The notes below the pieces were generated by a model. The model was not told the DNA's origin. It made no database searches and worked only from the letters and a program-made list of their open reading frames with translations. The position numbers and the translations under genes are program-made. From contig DATEMU010000003.1 in the NCBI GenBank assembly GCA_035275405.1, positions 744,001 through 808,000 of the forward strand: a stretch of 64,000 bases of DNA. The letters are read 5' to 3'. This DNA is from Phycisphaerae bacterium. GTDB lineage: Bacteria > Planctomycetota > Phycisphaerae > UBA1845 > UTPLA1. Shown piece by piece: positions 32,929 to 40,875 of the stretch; positions within the stretch are counted from its first letter, which is position 1, and the number at the start of each line of letters is the position of its first letter.

Positions 32929-33267
32929 CTATTGCCCTCCCAACATCCCCTCGAGCCCCGGCAGATTCATGCCGCCCGTGATCTGCTGCATCTGCGCCTT
33001 GACGCCTTCGTTGGCCTTACGCTGGGCGGCGGCCACGGCGGATTTCACAAGGTCTTCCAGAAGTTCGACGTCGTCGGTGACGGCCGACGGGCTGATTTTC
33101 AATCCGACCAGTTCGAGCTTGCCCGAGACGGTGGCCGTGACGGCGCCGGCGCCGCTATCCGCCTCGAAGCGGGCATTGGCCAGCGTCTCCTGCATTTCCT
33201 TCATCTTCGACTGCATCTGCTTGGCCTGCTTCATCAGGCCGGCCAGATCGCCAAGTGATCCGAACAT
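32929..33267 (-). CDS. YbaB/EbfC nucleoid-associated protein
   Basis: DNA-binding nucleoid-associated protein, 112 residues. GLMKQAKQMQSKMKEMQETL begins the family, VTATVSGKLELVGLKISPS and LVKSAVAAAQRKANEGVKAQM follow, with a Gly/Met-rich end (ITGGMNLPGLEGMLGGQ). ATG at 33267 has AAGGAG five bases upstream. It lies between dnaX and recR, 21 bp after dnaX, as in most bacteria; co-transcription is likely. Confidence 0.95.
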   Translation of the reverse strand: MFGSLGDLAGLMKQAKQMQSKMKEMQETLANARFEADSGAGAVTATVSGKLELVGLKISPSAVTDDVELLEDLVKSAVAAAQRKANEGVKAQMQQITGGMNLPGLEGMLGGQ

Positions 33268-33288
33268 GAGAACTCCTTTGGTGTGATT

Positions 33289-34746
33289 CTAGTGTTCCGT
33301 TGATGGGGCCGGGGCATCGGCGCCGTCGCGTTGTACGTGGACGATTTGGCCGCCGAAGACTTCGAGGGCCGCTTGGACCATTGGTTCGGCGTGGGCCGCC
33401 TTCAGATCCGCCTGGGTCATGCGTTTGGTCACGGGATTGACCGGCGGGGAAGCGGCGGAAGCGATGGGATCGCGCTTCTTCATGGGTGGCGCGGGCGCGG
33501 TTCGCGGCGGAGCATTGGACGGCGGGGGCACTGGTGGCGAGGCAGCCGCGGGCGTCGAGGTCGCGATGCGCGGCGGTGGTGCGGACGAAGGCGTCGGCCG
33601 ATGGGTGGACGCGCCGCCCTGGACTTGTGCGAGAAGCGATTCAATAGAGGAGAAGTTGGCGGCTTCGGCCATCCGAACGAGCGCGGCCTCGACCAGCGGC
33701 CGGCCGCTGCCGCTGGATTTGACGCTGCGGCGAAGCTCTTCGAGCACGCTGATGAAATAGACGTAGGCGCCGCCGTCAAACTTTTTGCACTGTTCCGCCA
33801 ATGACGAGCGAAGGCCGGCGGGCACATCGACGAGATCCGTCTGTTCACCGCACAGGCGCATCAACATGAGATCGCGAATCTGGGAGATCAGGAGGTTGCA
33901 CCAGTGGTCCAGCGCATGGCCCTGGGAGAGGGACTGGTCGGCCACGGCCAGGACCCCGGCGGCGTCGTGTTCGGCGAGGCGGTCGATCAAGGCCGCGAAA
34001 AGTTCGTCGTGCGCCGCGGGCAGGATCTCATTGACGACTTGCAGTGAAACTCTGCCGGCCATGGAGATGACCTGGTCGAGCAGGGAAAGACCATCGCGCA
34101 TGGAGCCGTTGGCAAGGCGGGCGAGTCGTTTGAGCGCTTCCGGCTCCGCCTCGATTCCTTCGTCGGCACAGATCTTGGTCATCTGTTCGGCGATTTCGGC
34201 GGGGGAGATGGACTTGAAATCGAAACGCTGGACGCGGCTGAGGATGGTCGCGGGGACCTTCTGCGACTCTGTCGTCGCCATGATGAATTTGACATGTCCG
34301 GGCGGCTCTTCGAGCGTCTTGAGCAGGGCGTTGAAGGCCCCGGTGCTCAGCATGTGGACTTCGTCGATGATGTAAACCTTGAAGCGGCTCCGCGTCGGGC
34401 GGTAGACCGCGTTGGTGCGCAGTTCGCGGATATGATCGACGCCGGTGTTGGAGGCCGCGTCGATCTCAACGACGTCCATGTCCTCGCCGCGGGCGATCAT
34501 CTGACAGGAATCACACGTCCCGCAGGGTGTGGTGGTGGGGCCCTCTGCCGACAGGCAATTCAGGGCCTTGGCCAGGATGCGGGCGACGGAAGTTTTGCCC
34601 ACCCCGCGCGTTCCGCAAAAGAGATAGCCGTGGTGGACGCGATTCTGGCTGATGGCGTTCTTGAGCGTCGTCGTCACGGCGGACTGGCCCACGACCTCGT
34701 CGAAGGTGCGGCTGCGAAACTTACGAGCAAGGACCGTGTACGACAT
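33289..34746 (-). CDS. dnaX: DNA polymerase III subunits gamma/tau
   Basis: Clamp-loader ATPase, 485 residues. Walker A: FCGTRGVGKTSVAR; zinc-binding Cys cluster CLSAEGPTTTPCGTCDSC; VYIIDEVHMLSTGAFNALLKTLEEPP (Walker B/sensor region); ATTESQKVPATILSRVQRFDF (sensor 1 and arginine finger). After the ATPase and collar a Pro/Ala-rich linker (THRPTPSSAPPPRIATS) leads to a short C-terminal piece; it is shorter than the E. coli tau tail, so polymerase and DnaB binding may be limited. ATG at 34746 has no visible Shine-Dalgarno; an in-frame TTG lies three codons upstream. It follows the SRP RNA gene. Confidence 0.96.
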   Translation of the reverse strand: MSYTVLARKFRSRTFDEVVGQSAVTTTLKNAISQNRVHHGYLFCGTRGVGKTSVARILAKALNCLSAEGPTTTPCGTCDSCQMIARGEDMDVVEIDAASNTGVDHIRELRTNAVYRPTRSRFKVYIIDEVHMLSTGAFNALLKTLEEPPGHVKFIMATTESQKVPATILSRVQRFDFKSISPAEIAEQMTKICADEGIEAEPEALKRLARLANGSMRDGLSLLDQVISMAGRVSLQVVNEILPAAHDELFAALIDRLAEHDAAGVLAVADQSLSQGHALDHWCNLLISQIRDLMLMRLCGEQTDLVDVPAGLRSSLAEQCKKFDGGAYVYFISVLEELRRSVKSSGSGRPLVEAALVRMAEAANFSSIESLLAQVQGGASTHRPTPSSAPPPRIATSTPAAASPPVPPPSNAPPRTAPAPPMKKRDPIASAASPPVNPVTKRMTQADLKAAHAEPMVQAALEVFGGQIVHVQRDGADAPAPSTEH

Positions 34747-34768
34747 AGAATGCAAGGGTATCAGGGTT

Positions 34769-34800
34769 CAATCCCTTAATCCCTGTTCCCTCAATCCCTT
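34769..34800. repeat. Short AATCCCT word array between the SRP RNA and dnaX
   Basis: Plus strand words CAATCCCTT, AATCCCTG, TTCCCTC, AATCCCTT repeat about every 7-9 bp. It falls in the leader of dnaX (minus strand), directly 3' of the SRP RNA stem. It resembles the heptamer STRR class of cyanobacteria. Confidence 0.55.
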
Positions 34801-34806
34801 CGCCTT

Positions 34807-34938
34807 GGCGTCCTGAAATGCTGCGGCCCAGCACCTCACGGCACATGGCTGCCGCAGATGGGCTGCTCTGTTTCCAGCCTGACCCGTTGTCCACGCCCGC
34901 TCATTGCATGAGACCGGGCCACAGCATTTCAGGACGCC
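34807..34938 (-). ncRNA. ffs: Signal recognition particle RNA (small bacterial type)
   Basis: The minus strand reads GGGTCAGG-CT-GGAA-ACAGAGCAGCCC, the conserved domain IV of SRP RNA (GUCAGG, GGAA tetraloop, AGCAGCC). A closing stem of 23 nearly perfect pairs joins the ends: GGCGTCCTGAAATGCTGTGG at 34938-34919 and its complement ending at 34807. Length about 132 nt. The RNA binds Ffh and targets nascent membrane proteins; no ffh gene is in the window. A -10 TATAAT is upstream (34958-34963). SRP RNA genes are often found beside dnaX, as here. A covariance-model search would confirm it. Confidence 0.9.
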
Positions 34939-34957
34939 GTTTTTCGATCAGATTGAC

Positions 34958-34985
34958 ATTATAGGGAAGGGGCCGCCAAGGTCCA
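34958..34985 (-). promoter_or_regulatory. Promoter of the SRP RNA gene
   Basis: Minus strand: TGGACC (34985-34980), 16-bp spacer, perfect TATAAT (34963-34958). The predicted start is about 10-15 nt before the first base of the stem at 34938. Confidence 0.65.
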
Positions 34986-35003
34986 TTCGCGAGCGGATGA
35001 GTA

Positions 35004-36038
35004 TTACGTGCCGCTTCGCAGCGGTGCGCCGACGTCTGCCGCCGTGATGCTTTTGATAATCAGCGGCTTAAGCGGGCGGCGGTTTTCGTCGGTGGGGACT
35101 TCGCCGAGCTTGCGCAGTGTGGCCAGCGATTGCGGGCCGGTGATCTGGGCGAAGGCGGTGTAGCGGCCATCCCAGGCGGGTTGTCGGGAGAGGCAGATGA
35201 AGAATTGGCTGCTGCCGCTGTTGGGATCTCCGGCGATCAGGGCCATGCCGACCGTGCCGAGTTCGAACGGCGTGTCGTTGAACTCGGGGGGGAGGGTCGC
35301 GCCGTCGGGACGCTTGCCCGTGCCGTCGCCGTTGGGACAGCCGCCGAGGATGAACTGGTGATCGTACACCATGTGAAACGTCTTGTTGCTGTAGAAGCGG
35401 CGTTCGACCAGATCGAGGAAATTGGCGACGTGGCGCGGCGCTTTGTCGTACAGCAATTGCAGCGTCAGAGCGCCGTGCTCTGTATCCATGACGACCTGCT
35501 TGTATTGCACGACGTTAAGCACCAGCGGCGGGGCTTCGAGGGCGCCGCCGTACGGTCTCCAGCGAAGTTGGTAAACTCCGGCCTGGTGAAGGCCGGGATA
35601 AAAGCGTGAAACGTCAAACCGCAGGCCGATCGTGGCGAAGGGAGCCAGCGTGACCGGCGCGACTGGAAAATCGGGCTTGCGAGTGATTCGATCGCCCAGG
35701 TTGGGGAAGTCCTCGGATGCGACGTCGAGGCCCTTGAAATCGGTTGCCGAGAAGACATGTTCCAGCGGCAGACCCATGCCCCATTCGGGTCGGGCGCGGC
35801 CTTCCAGAGCGCCGGGCACGACGAGCTTCACGGGCTCGTCAGTCATGTTCTCAATGGCGAATTCGACAAACACTTCGCTCCCGACCGGGATCGTCGCCCG
35901 GTCCGTACGAAGCACCGCGCGGACCATCGAGGCGAGCGGCTTATCGACCGTCGCAACGGCGGTTTCCTCCGGCGGCGGGGTTTGCGCCCAGCACGTGGCC
36001 GACACGGCGAGCATCACGTTGAACAGGTCGGCCATCAT
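35004..36038 (-). CDS. Exported cyclophilin-type peptidyl-prolyl isomerase
   Basis: 344-residue protein with a short hydrophobic N-terminus (VMLAVSATCWAQ), then an N-terminal domain (40-185) that looks like a beta-sandwich (AVLRTDRATIPVGSEVFVEFAIENMTDEPVKLVVP), and a cyclophilin domain from about 190: MDTEHGALTLQLLYDKAPRHVANFLDLV, NKTFHMVYDHQFILGGCPNGDGTG, AGDPNSGSSQFFICLSRQPAWDGRYTAFAQITG. The catalytic Arg of F-H-R sequences is replaced (FHMVYDHQFILGGC). Probably periplasmic. It precedes the SRP RNA gene on the same strand and lies 22 bp after the glycosylphosphotransferase gene. Confidence 0.85.
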   Translation of the reverse strand: MMADLFNVMLAVSATCWAQTPPPEETAVATVDKPLASMVRAVLRTDRATIPVGSEVFVEFAIENMTDEPVKLVVPGALEGRARPEWGMGLPLEHVFSATDFKGLDVASEDFPNLGDRITRKPDFPVAPVTLAPFATIGLRFDVSRFYPGLHQAGVYQLRWRPYGGALEAPPLVLNVVQYKQVVMDTEHGALTLQLLYDKAPRHVANFLDLVERRFYSNKTFHMVYDHQFILGGCPNGDGTGKRPDGATLPPEFNDTPFELGTVGMALIAGDPNSGSSQFFICLSRQPAWDGRYTAFAQITGPQSLATLRKLGEVPTDENRRPLKPLIIKSITAADVGAPLRSGT

Positions 36039-36060
36039 TACGAACAGGTCCTATTCTTGG

Positions 36061-37491
36061 TTAGGCCCCCGTCCCGGACAGGACGGTGGAGATGGTACGA
36101 CAGAGGATGAGGAAATCCAACTTGAGCGACCAGTTGTCGATGTAAAAGAGGTCGAGCTTCATCCATTCCTCGAAGCCGATGCGATTGCGTCCTTTGATCT
36201 GCCACAGACAGGTCAATCCCGGCCGCATGCTGAGCCGGCGGCGCTGCCAGCGATCGTAGCGCTCGACCTCTGACGGCAACGGCGGCCGCGGACCGACCAG
36301 CGACATGTCCCCCAACAGGACATTGAAGAGCTGCGGTAATTCGTCGAGGCTCCAGCGCCGCAGGAATCGGCCGATGCCCGTGATGCGCGGGTCGTTTTTG
36401 ATCTTGAAGGCCGGTCCGTCCAGCTCGTTCATATGCGCAATTTCCGCCTGTCGCTCTTCGGCCGCGGCCTCCATCGTGCGGAATTTGAACATCTGAAACT
36501 CCCGGCCGTTCAGCCCGGAGCGGCGTTGGCGGAACAAGACCGGGCCGGGAGATCCGGCCTTGATGGCAAGGGCGCATATCGTCATTATCGGCGCGGAAAC
36601 GATGATTCCGATAACCGCGATGATCACGTCCAGGGCCCGTTTGACGGAGAGCAGTTCCGGGGAATGCGGCGCGCGGCTGTAGGCCAGGAGCGGCAGGCCG
36701 TGGAAGTTCACCAATTCGGGCGATGAGTGGCATCGAAGCGATTCCGCCTGGACCTCGGCCGTTACACCGACCTCTTCACACAACCGGATATAGGGTTGCA
36801 GCCGCGTCAGTTCGTCCAACGGGGCACAAAACATTACCTCGTCCACCACCTGCCCATCCAGAATCGGGCCGAGTTGGTCGATGTCGCCCAGCACCGCGCC
36901 GGTCACCGCTTTCGACGCGTCCGTTTCCCAAAAACCGCGAAGATGCCCGAGCACCATGGGGCGGCCGAGCGCCGAGGCCCGCATAAGCCTCCGTAATCGG
37001 ACGGCGTCGCGGCCGGTGCCGACGATGAGCACGTGCCGCCGCTGCCGGGAGCTGATCCACCGTCCCGCCAGGCTGTTTATACCGCGAATGGCGAGAGTGG
37101 TCGCAGGAATGAGGGCGAGAACGAAGCCGATTTGCGCCCGGGGGTAGAGGTCGCGGGCGAAAAGCAAGGCCAGTCCGGCGATCAGCAATCCGAGGCAGGC
37201 GCTGGCGGCGATGATGCTTCGGGCCAGCCATTGCCAGGAGCGCCAGCGAAGCTCGTACCAGCCGAGCCAATTGAGGATGATGGGCCATCCGACCGGCAGG
37301 AGCGCGAGGACCTTGACGTGGACCTCCCGGACGCTGCTGATCTTTCCGGCGAGCAACTCCGGCCACTCACAGTGCATGTAGAGGCGGCAGCGAAGAAGAT
37401 CCGCGAGCACGTAGGTCAGGGCGACGGTGAGCGCATCGGCGGCGATCATCCCGACGCGAAGCTGTCGCCATGCTCGTGAGTGCGTCATCAT
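36061..37491 (-). CDS. Polyprenyl glycosylphosphotransferase (exopolysaccharide priming)
   Basis: Membrane enzyme of the WbaP/CpsE type that transfers a sugar phosphate to undecaprenyl phosphate to start exopolysaccharide synthesis. 476 residues: several N-terminal TM segments (about 15-130) with a CoA-binding-like module (HVLIVGTGRDAVRLRRLM), then the catalytic domain: VKRALDVIIAVIGIIVSAPI, GPVLFRQRRSGLNGREFQMFKFRTM, LRRWSLDELPQLFNVLLGDMSLVGPRPPLPSE. The export genes for such a polymer (23844-28504) lie about 8 kb away, separated by unrelated genes. Sugar specificity cannot be read from sequence. Confidence 0.9.
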   Translation of the reverse strand: MMTHSRAWRQLRVGMIAADALTVALTYVLADLLRCRLYMHCEWPELLAGKISSVREVHVKVLALLPVGWPIILNWLGWYELRWRSWQWLARSIIAASACLGLLIAGLALLFARDLYPRAQIGFVLALIPATTLAIRGINSLAGRWISSRQRRHVLIVGTGRDAVRLRRLMRASALGRPMVLGHLRGFWETDASKAVTGAVLGDIDQLGPILDGQVVDEVMFCAPLDELTRLQPYIRLCEEVGVTAEVQAESLRCHSSPELVNFHGLPLLAYSRAPHSPELLSVKRALDVIIAVIGIIVSAPIMTICALAIKAGSPGPVLFRQRRSGLNGREFQMFKFRTMEAAAEERQAEIAHMNELDGPAFKIKNDPRITGIGRFLRRWSLDELPQLFNVLLGDMSLVGPRPPLPSEVERYDRWQRRRLSMRPGLTCLWQIKGRNRIGFEEWMKLDLFYIDNWSLKLDFLILCRTISTVLSGTGA

Positions 37492-37521
37492 GAAAAGTAG
37501 CGGCGGAGGAACAACGCGGTG

Positions 37522-37550
37522 AGTATAAGTCCGAAATGGCGGCCGGTCGA
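37522..37550 (-). promoter_or_regulatory. Promoter of the glycosylphosphotransferase gene
   Basis: Minus strand: TCGACC (37550-37545), 17-bp spacer, TATACT (37527-37522). Four of six and five of six consensus bases. It gives a short leader of about 25 nt to the ATG at 37491. Confidence 0.5.
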
Positions 37551-37718
37551 GAAGTAAGGGCGGCCCTTGCGAATCGGGAATGACTCGAAGGGCCGTGGAC
37601 CCCTTGTATCAAGCCGATTTGGCGAGATCCTGTTTTCTTGTTTACGCGAGTGCAGTCCGGCGATAGGATGCCGCCGCACGGTCGAGCGAAGTAAGGCCGT
37701 GTTCAGGAGTCATCGCCA

Positions 37719-38324
37719 ATGACGACGCAGCGAACCCTGGGGGATTTTGTTTGGTCGCGGCCCGACCCGAGCCTCACGTTCGTACGCGACCTCGGACTGG
37801 TGTTGGGCGGGAGCATGCTCATCGTGCTCGGCGCGAAACTGAGCGTGCCCTTTGTTCCGGTACCACTGACTTTTCAAGGTTTCGCGGTCGTGTTGGTCGG
37901 GGCGGCGCTCGGCAGCCGGCTTGGCGCTTTCGCCGCGATGGCTTACCTCATTGAAGGGCTCGCCGGATTGCCGGTGTTTGCTTTGCCGGGCGCGGGGCCC
38001 GGCTATTTCCTCGGTCCCACGGGCTGGACGGCCGGTTATCTCTTCTCCTTTCCCATTGCCGCCTGGGTCGTCGGCGCTTTGGCGGAGCAGGGTTGGGACC
38101 GGCGGTACCTTACGACCATTCTGGCATTGGCTGCAGGACAAGCCGTCATTTTGGCCGGTGGGTTCATCTGGCTCTCCTGGTTTGTTGGCTCGCGCGGGGC
38201 TTTTCTGACCGGCGTTGTGCCATTCTTGTTCGGCGACGTCCTCAAATCCGCCCTGGCTGCTCTCGCCCTGCCGGCCGCGTGGCGCCTTGTCGGTCGCCGC
38301 GCCGGGCAAACCGATCGCCCGTGA
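37719..38324 (+). CDS. bioY: BioY biotin transporter (ECF S component)
   Basis: 201-residue integral membrane protein with about six TM segments. Family motifs: GSMLIVLGAKLSVPFVPVPLTFQGFAVVL (the VPVPxTxQ signature) and GLPVFALPGAGPGYFLGPTGWTAGYLFSFP (GGPGYLxGPTxGYL-like). BioY captures biotin for the ECF energy module or acts alone; no bioM/bioN genes are adjacent. ATG at 37719. The stop overlaps the next start by four bases (GTGA). Confidence 0.93.
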   Translation: MTTQRTLGDFVWSRPDPSLTFVRDLGLVLGGSMLIVLGAKLSVPFVPVPLTFQGFAVVLVGAALGSRLGAFAAMAYLIEGLAGLPVFALPGAGPGYFLGPTGWTAGYLFSFPIAAWVVGALAEQGWDRRYLTTILALAAGQAVILAGGFIWLSWFVGSRGAFLTGVVPFLFGDVLKSALAALALPAAWRLVGRRAGQTDRP

Positions 38325-38770
38325 CCCGGTACGCTTTTCTCACTTTACTCCTTGCCCTCCCTGCAGGCTGTCAACGTGACGGCGTCATCGAAGTCGATCT
38401 GACGGCGCAGCCGCCACGGTTCATCGTGCATCATCGGGGATGGCCCGCGCCGTTTCATTGGCCGCGGGTCACGGAATTCGCCATCGCCAGTGAGGAGGAC
38501 GGCGGTATCTGGGTGCTGCGCTCTGCGACGTCGGAGGGCGAGCCGGCGCGGCAACTTGCTTTTGTGTTTGGCGAAGTTCCGCCGGGCTTCGTTCAGTTGA
38601 CACCGGACAAGGCGGCGCGCGTTCGGCCGCTGGTGGTCGGTCGGACCTACTTTGTGGCTGCCGGCGGACCGACCTACGTCTACCGGATTGTTTTTGCGCT
38701 GCCCGTGGACACGTGGACCCCTGTTCAGCCATCGCCGACCACCTCTCCCGCCGTATTTCCCGCGAACTAG
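38321..38770 (+). CDS. Small predicted lipoprotein
   Basis: 149 residues, unknown function. GTG at 38321 overlaps the bioY stop (GTGA). The start reads VTRYAFLTLLLALPAGCQRDG with the lipobox LPAGC (Cys about 18). After that comes a beta-rich domain with several Trp and Tyr (FIVHHRGWPAPFHWPRVTEF, GRTYFVAAGGPTYVYRIVF), without a nameable family. Probably co-translated with bioY, but no biotin role is implied. Confidence 0.7.
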   Translation: MTRYAFLTLLLALPAGCQRDGVIEVDLTAQPPRFIVHHRGWPAPFHWPRVTEFAIASEEDGGIWVLRSATSEGEPARQLAFVFGEVPPGFVQLTPDKAARVRPLVVGRTYFVAAGGPTYVYRIVFALPVDTWTPVQPSPTTSPAVFPAN

Positions 38771-38940
38771 GCGGCCGATCCTGCACTCGCAGCCGCAGCC
38801 TTTGCGCTTTTCAACGCGTGCACGCTGCAAAAAAGCGGTGGTACGCCGCGCGACTTGAAAGTTACTTTTTTCAATTAACGCGTTGATTCGTGCGAGGTTA
38901 CCTGCGCCCGCGCGCGGAATGAGGCGGCGCGAACCATTCG

Positions 38941-38956
38941 TGGCACGGGTATTGCT
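38941..38956 (+). promoter_or_regulatory. Sigma-54 promoter for the flagellar locus
   Basis: TGGCACG-GGTA-TTGCT is an exact match to the -24/-12 consensus (TGGCACG-N4-TTGCW), with the invariant GG and GC 12 bp apart (38942-38943 and 38954-38955). Expected start of transcription is near 38967, about 70 bp upstream of the first gene of the flagellar locus. rpoN lies in the window; the activator is not seen. Confidence 0.88.
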
Positions 38957-39038
38957 TTATCCGCCGCGGGCCACGGTGCGCTGGCGCGGCGCCTGCGCCG
39001 GCGACGATTGCGCGGTGACGCGCAAGGAAGGACGACCC

Positions 39039-39224
39039 ATGAAAAAGTGGGAAGCGATGCTTCGCGAAGACAGGAAATCGGCCGATGCTCAAGCTGTCGC
39101 GGCGCGTGATTGGAGCGCGATCGGCGCGCGGATACGGCAATGGGCGCTGACGGCGACGACCGTACACCTTGCCGAGAGCGCTGAGGCGCATCGCGTCGCG
39201 CCGGTGAACGAAAAGAAGGATTGA
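39039..39224 (+). CDS. Small basic protein at the head of the flagellar operon
   Basis: 61-residue soluble protein (MKKWEAMLREDRKSADAQAV, helical, charged), with GGAAGGA upstream of the ATG. I do not recognise it. It ends 3 bp before flgF, downstream of the sigma-54 promoter, so it belongs to the transcript. Some flagellar operons carry small regulators here, but nothing identifies this as one. Confidence 0.6.
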   Translation: MKKWEAMLREDRKSADAQAVAARDWSAIGARIRQWALTATTVHLAESAEAHRVAPVNEKKD

Positions 39225-39227
39225 TCG

Positions 39228-39986
39228 ATGATCTATGGGTTGTGGCAATCGGCCGCGGGCCTGCAAACGCAGGACTATCGCCAGGCGATCATCGCCAACA
39301 ACCTGGCGAACGTCGACACGCCCGGCTTCAAACCCGATCGGATCGCGTTTCGCGAGCGGCTCTCCGCCGCCTTCGCGGGCGCTCCGCGGCCGACGCGGCA
39401 CCCCGTCCTCGACGCGCTGCCCGGCGGATTGTTTGAGACGCCGGTTCACACCGACTATTCGACCGCGTCCATCGAAACCACAACGAACCCCCTGGATGTC
39501 GCCATCGATGGCGGCGGCTTCCTGACAGTCCGAACTCCCGAGGGCCTGCGCTACACCCGCGACGGACGCATGACGCTGAGTCGCGACGGCGAATTGCGGC
39601 ACGCGTCGAGCGGTTTTCCCATGGTCGATGCCGAGGGTCGATCGCTGTTGCTCGAACCTTCGCAGCCCGGACAAATCAAGATTGACGAGCAGGGCCGGGT
39701 GAAGCAGGGCGAACGAACCGCCGGCCGGCTGGCCGTCGTCGATTTCGCCGATCGGAGCGCGTTGGAGAAAACCGGACAGAACCTCTTTGTGTCGGATCGC
39801 GCCCGAGCGACTCCCTCCTCGGGCACGGTCCGGCAATTTGCCGTCGAGGCCTCCGGCGCCGATCCGATCACGTCGCTCGTGGAGATGATCGACGCGACGC
39901 GGGCGTATCAGCTCAACGCCAACATGCTCACCTTGCAGGATGAATCGCTCGGACGACTGGTGAACGAATTGGGACGAATCGGTTGA
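39228..39986 (+). CDS. flgF: Flagellar basal-body rod protein FlgF
   Basis: Proximal-rod protein, 252 residues. Starts with the rod/hook signature (LWQSAAGLQTQDYRQAIIANNLANVDTPGFK) and ends with the matching C-terminal motif (SLVEMIDATRAYQLNANMLTLQDESLGRLVNEL). Middle motifs: NPLDVAIDGGGFLTVRTPEGLRYTRDG. Shorter and less conserved than FlgG, consistent with FlgF. Overlaps no gene; 41 bp before flgG. Confidence 0.9.
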   Translation: MIYGLWQSAAGLQTQDYRQAIIANNLANVDTPGFKPDRIAFRERLSAAFAGAPRPTRHPVLDALPGGLFETPVHTDYSTASIETTTNPLDVAIDGGGFLTVRTPEGLRYTRDGRMTLSRDGELRHASSGFPMVDAEGRSLLLEPSQPGQIKIDEQGRVKQGERTAGRLAVVDFADRSALEKTGQNLFVSDRARATPSSGTVRQFAVEASGADPITSLVEMIDATRAYQLNANMLTLQDESLGRLVNELGRIG

Positions 39987-40027
39987 TCGACGGTTGAAGA
40001 CGTCGTCAACGCCGTGAGAACTATGCC

Positions 40028-40837
40028 ATGCCCATTCAAGCACTGAACACCGCCGCCAGCGGCATGAGGGCGATGGACACCAAGCTCAGCGTGGTGGCCA
40101 ACAACCTCGCCAATATCGAGACCGTGGCGTTCAAGAAGTCGCGGGTCAATTTCGAGGATCTTTTCTACCGCACGATCCAGGAGCCCGGCCTGCGGAATGC
40201 ACTGGAACAGCCACTCCCCCTTGGACAACAGATCGGTCTGGGTGTGCAGGTCTCCAATACCCAGCTCAATTTCGAACAGGGCGCTCTGGACGGCACGGGG
40301 CATCCGCTCGATCTCGCCATCGAAGGCGACGGCTTCTTCCAGGTGCAGGCCGTCATCGACGGTGCTGAACAGACGGTCTATACGCGGGCGGGGAACTTTA
40401 CGCAAAACGCCAACGGCGAAATTGTGTTGGGCAATTCCATCGGGGCGCGACTGGAACCGCAGGTTTCCATTCCCCAGGATGCGGTCGAAATCCAAGTGGG
40501 GCAGAACGGCCTGATTGCCGTACGCACGCAGGGATCGCAGGAGTTTCAGGATGTTGGCCAGATCGAATTGGCGCGATTCATCAACCCTGCCGGGCTGAAA
40601 CAACTCGGAAAGAATCTTTATCAACAGACGGACGCCACCGGCCCGCCGATTACCGGCAATCCGACCCAGGATGGTCTTGGCACGATCCTGCAGGCCAATC
40701 TGGAGCTGTCCAACGTTGATCCCGTTCGCGAATTGGTGGAACTGATCAAAACGCAGCGGGCATTTGAGTTGAATTCGCAATCGATCCAGAGCGCCGATCA
40801 GACGCTCCAAACCATCAACAACCTGAGGAGATTCTAA
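40028..40837 (+). CDS. flgG: Flagellar distal-rod protein FlgG
   Basis: Distal-rod protein, 269 residues. NTAASGMRAMDTKLSVVANNLANIETVAFKKSRVNFEDLFYRT, the FlgG signature with the NLAN motif and FKKSR, then GHPLDLAIEGDGFFQVQ and, at the C-terminus, DPVRELVELIKTQRAFELNSQSIQSADQTLQTINNL. Builds the rod that crosses the P- and L-rings encoded just downstream. Confidence 0.95.
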   Translation: MPIQALNTAASGMRAMDTKLSVVANNLANIETVAFKKSRVNFEDLFYRTIQEPGLRNALEQPLPLGQQIGLGVQVSNTQLNFEQGALDGTGHPLDLAIEGDGFFQVQAVIDGAEQTVYTRAGNFTQNANGEIVLGNSIGARLEPQVSIPQDAVEIQVGQNGLIAVRTQGSQEFQDVGQIELARFINPAGLKQLGKNLYQQTDATGPPITGNPTQDGLGTILQANLELSNVDPVRELVELIKTQRAFELNSQSIQSADQTLQTINNLRRF

Positions 40838-40875
40838 GCGCCAGGTAGCCGAGTAGGGACGGCGGAGACGTCACC

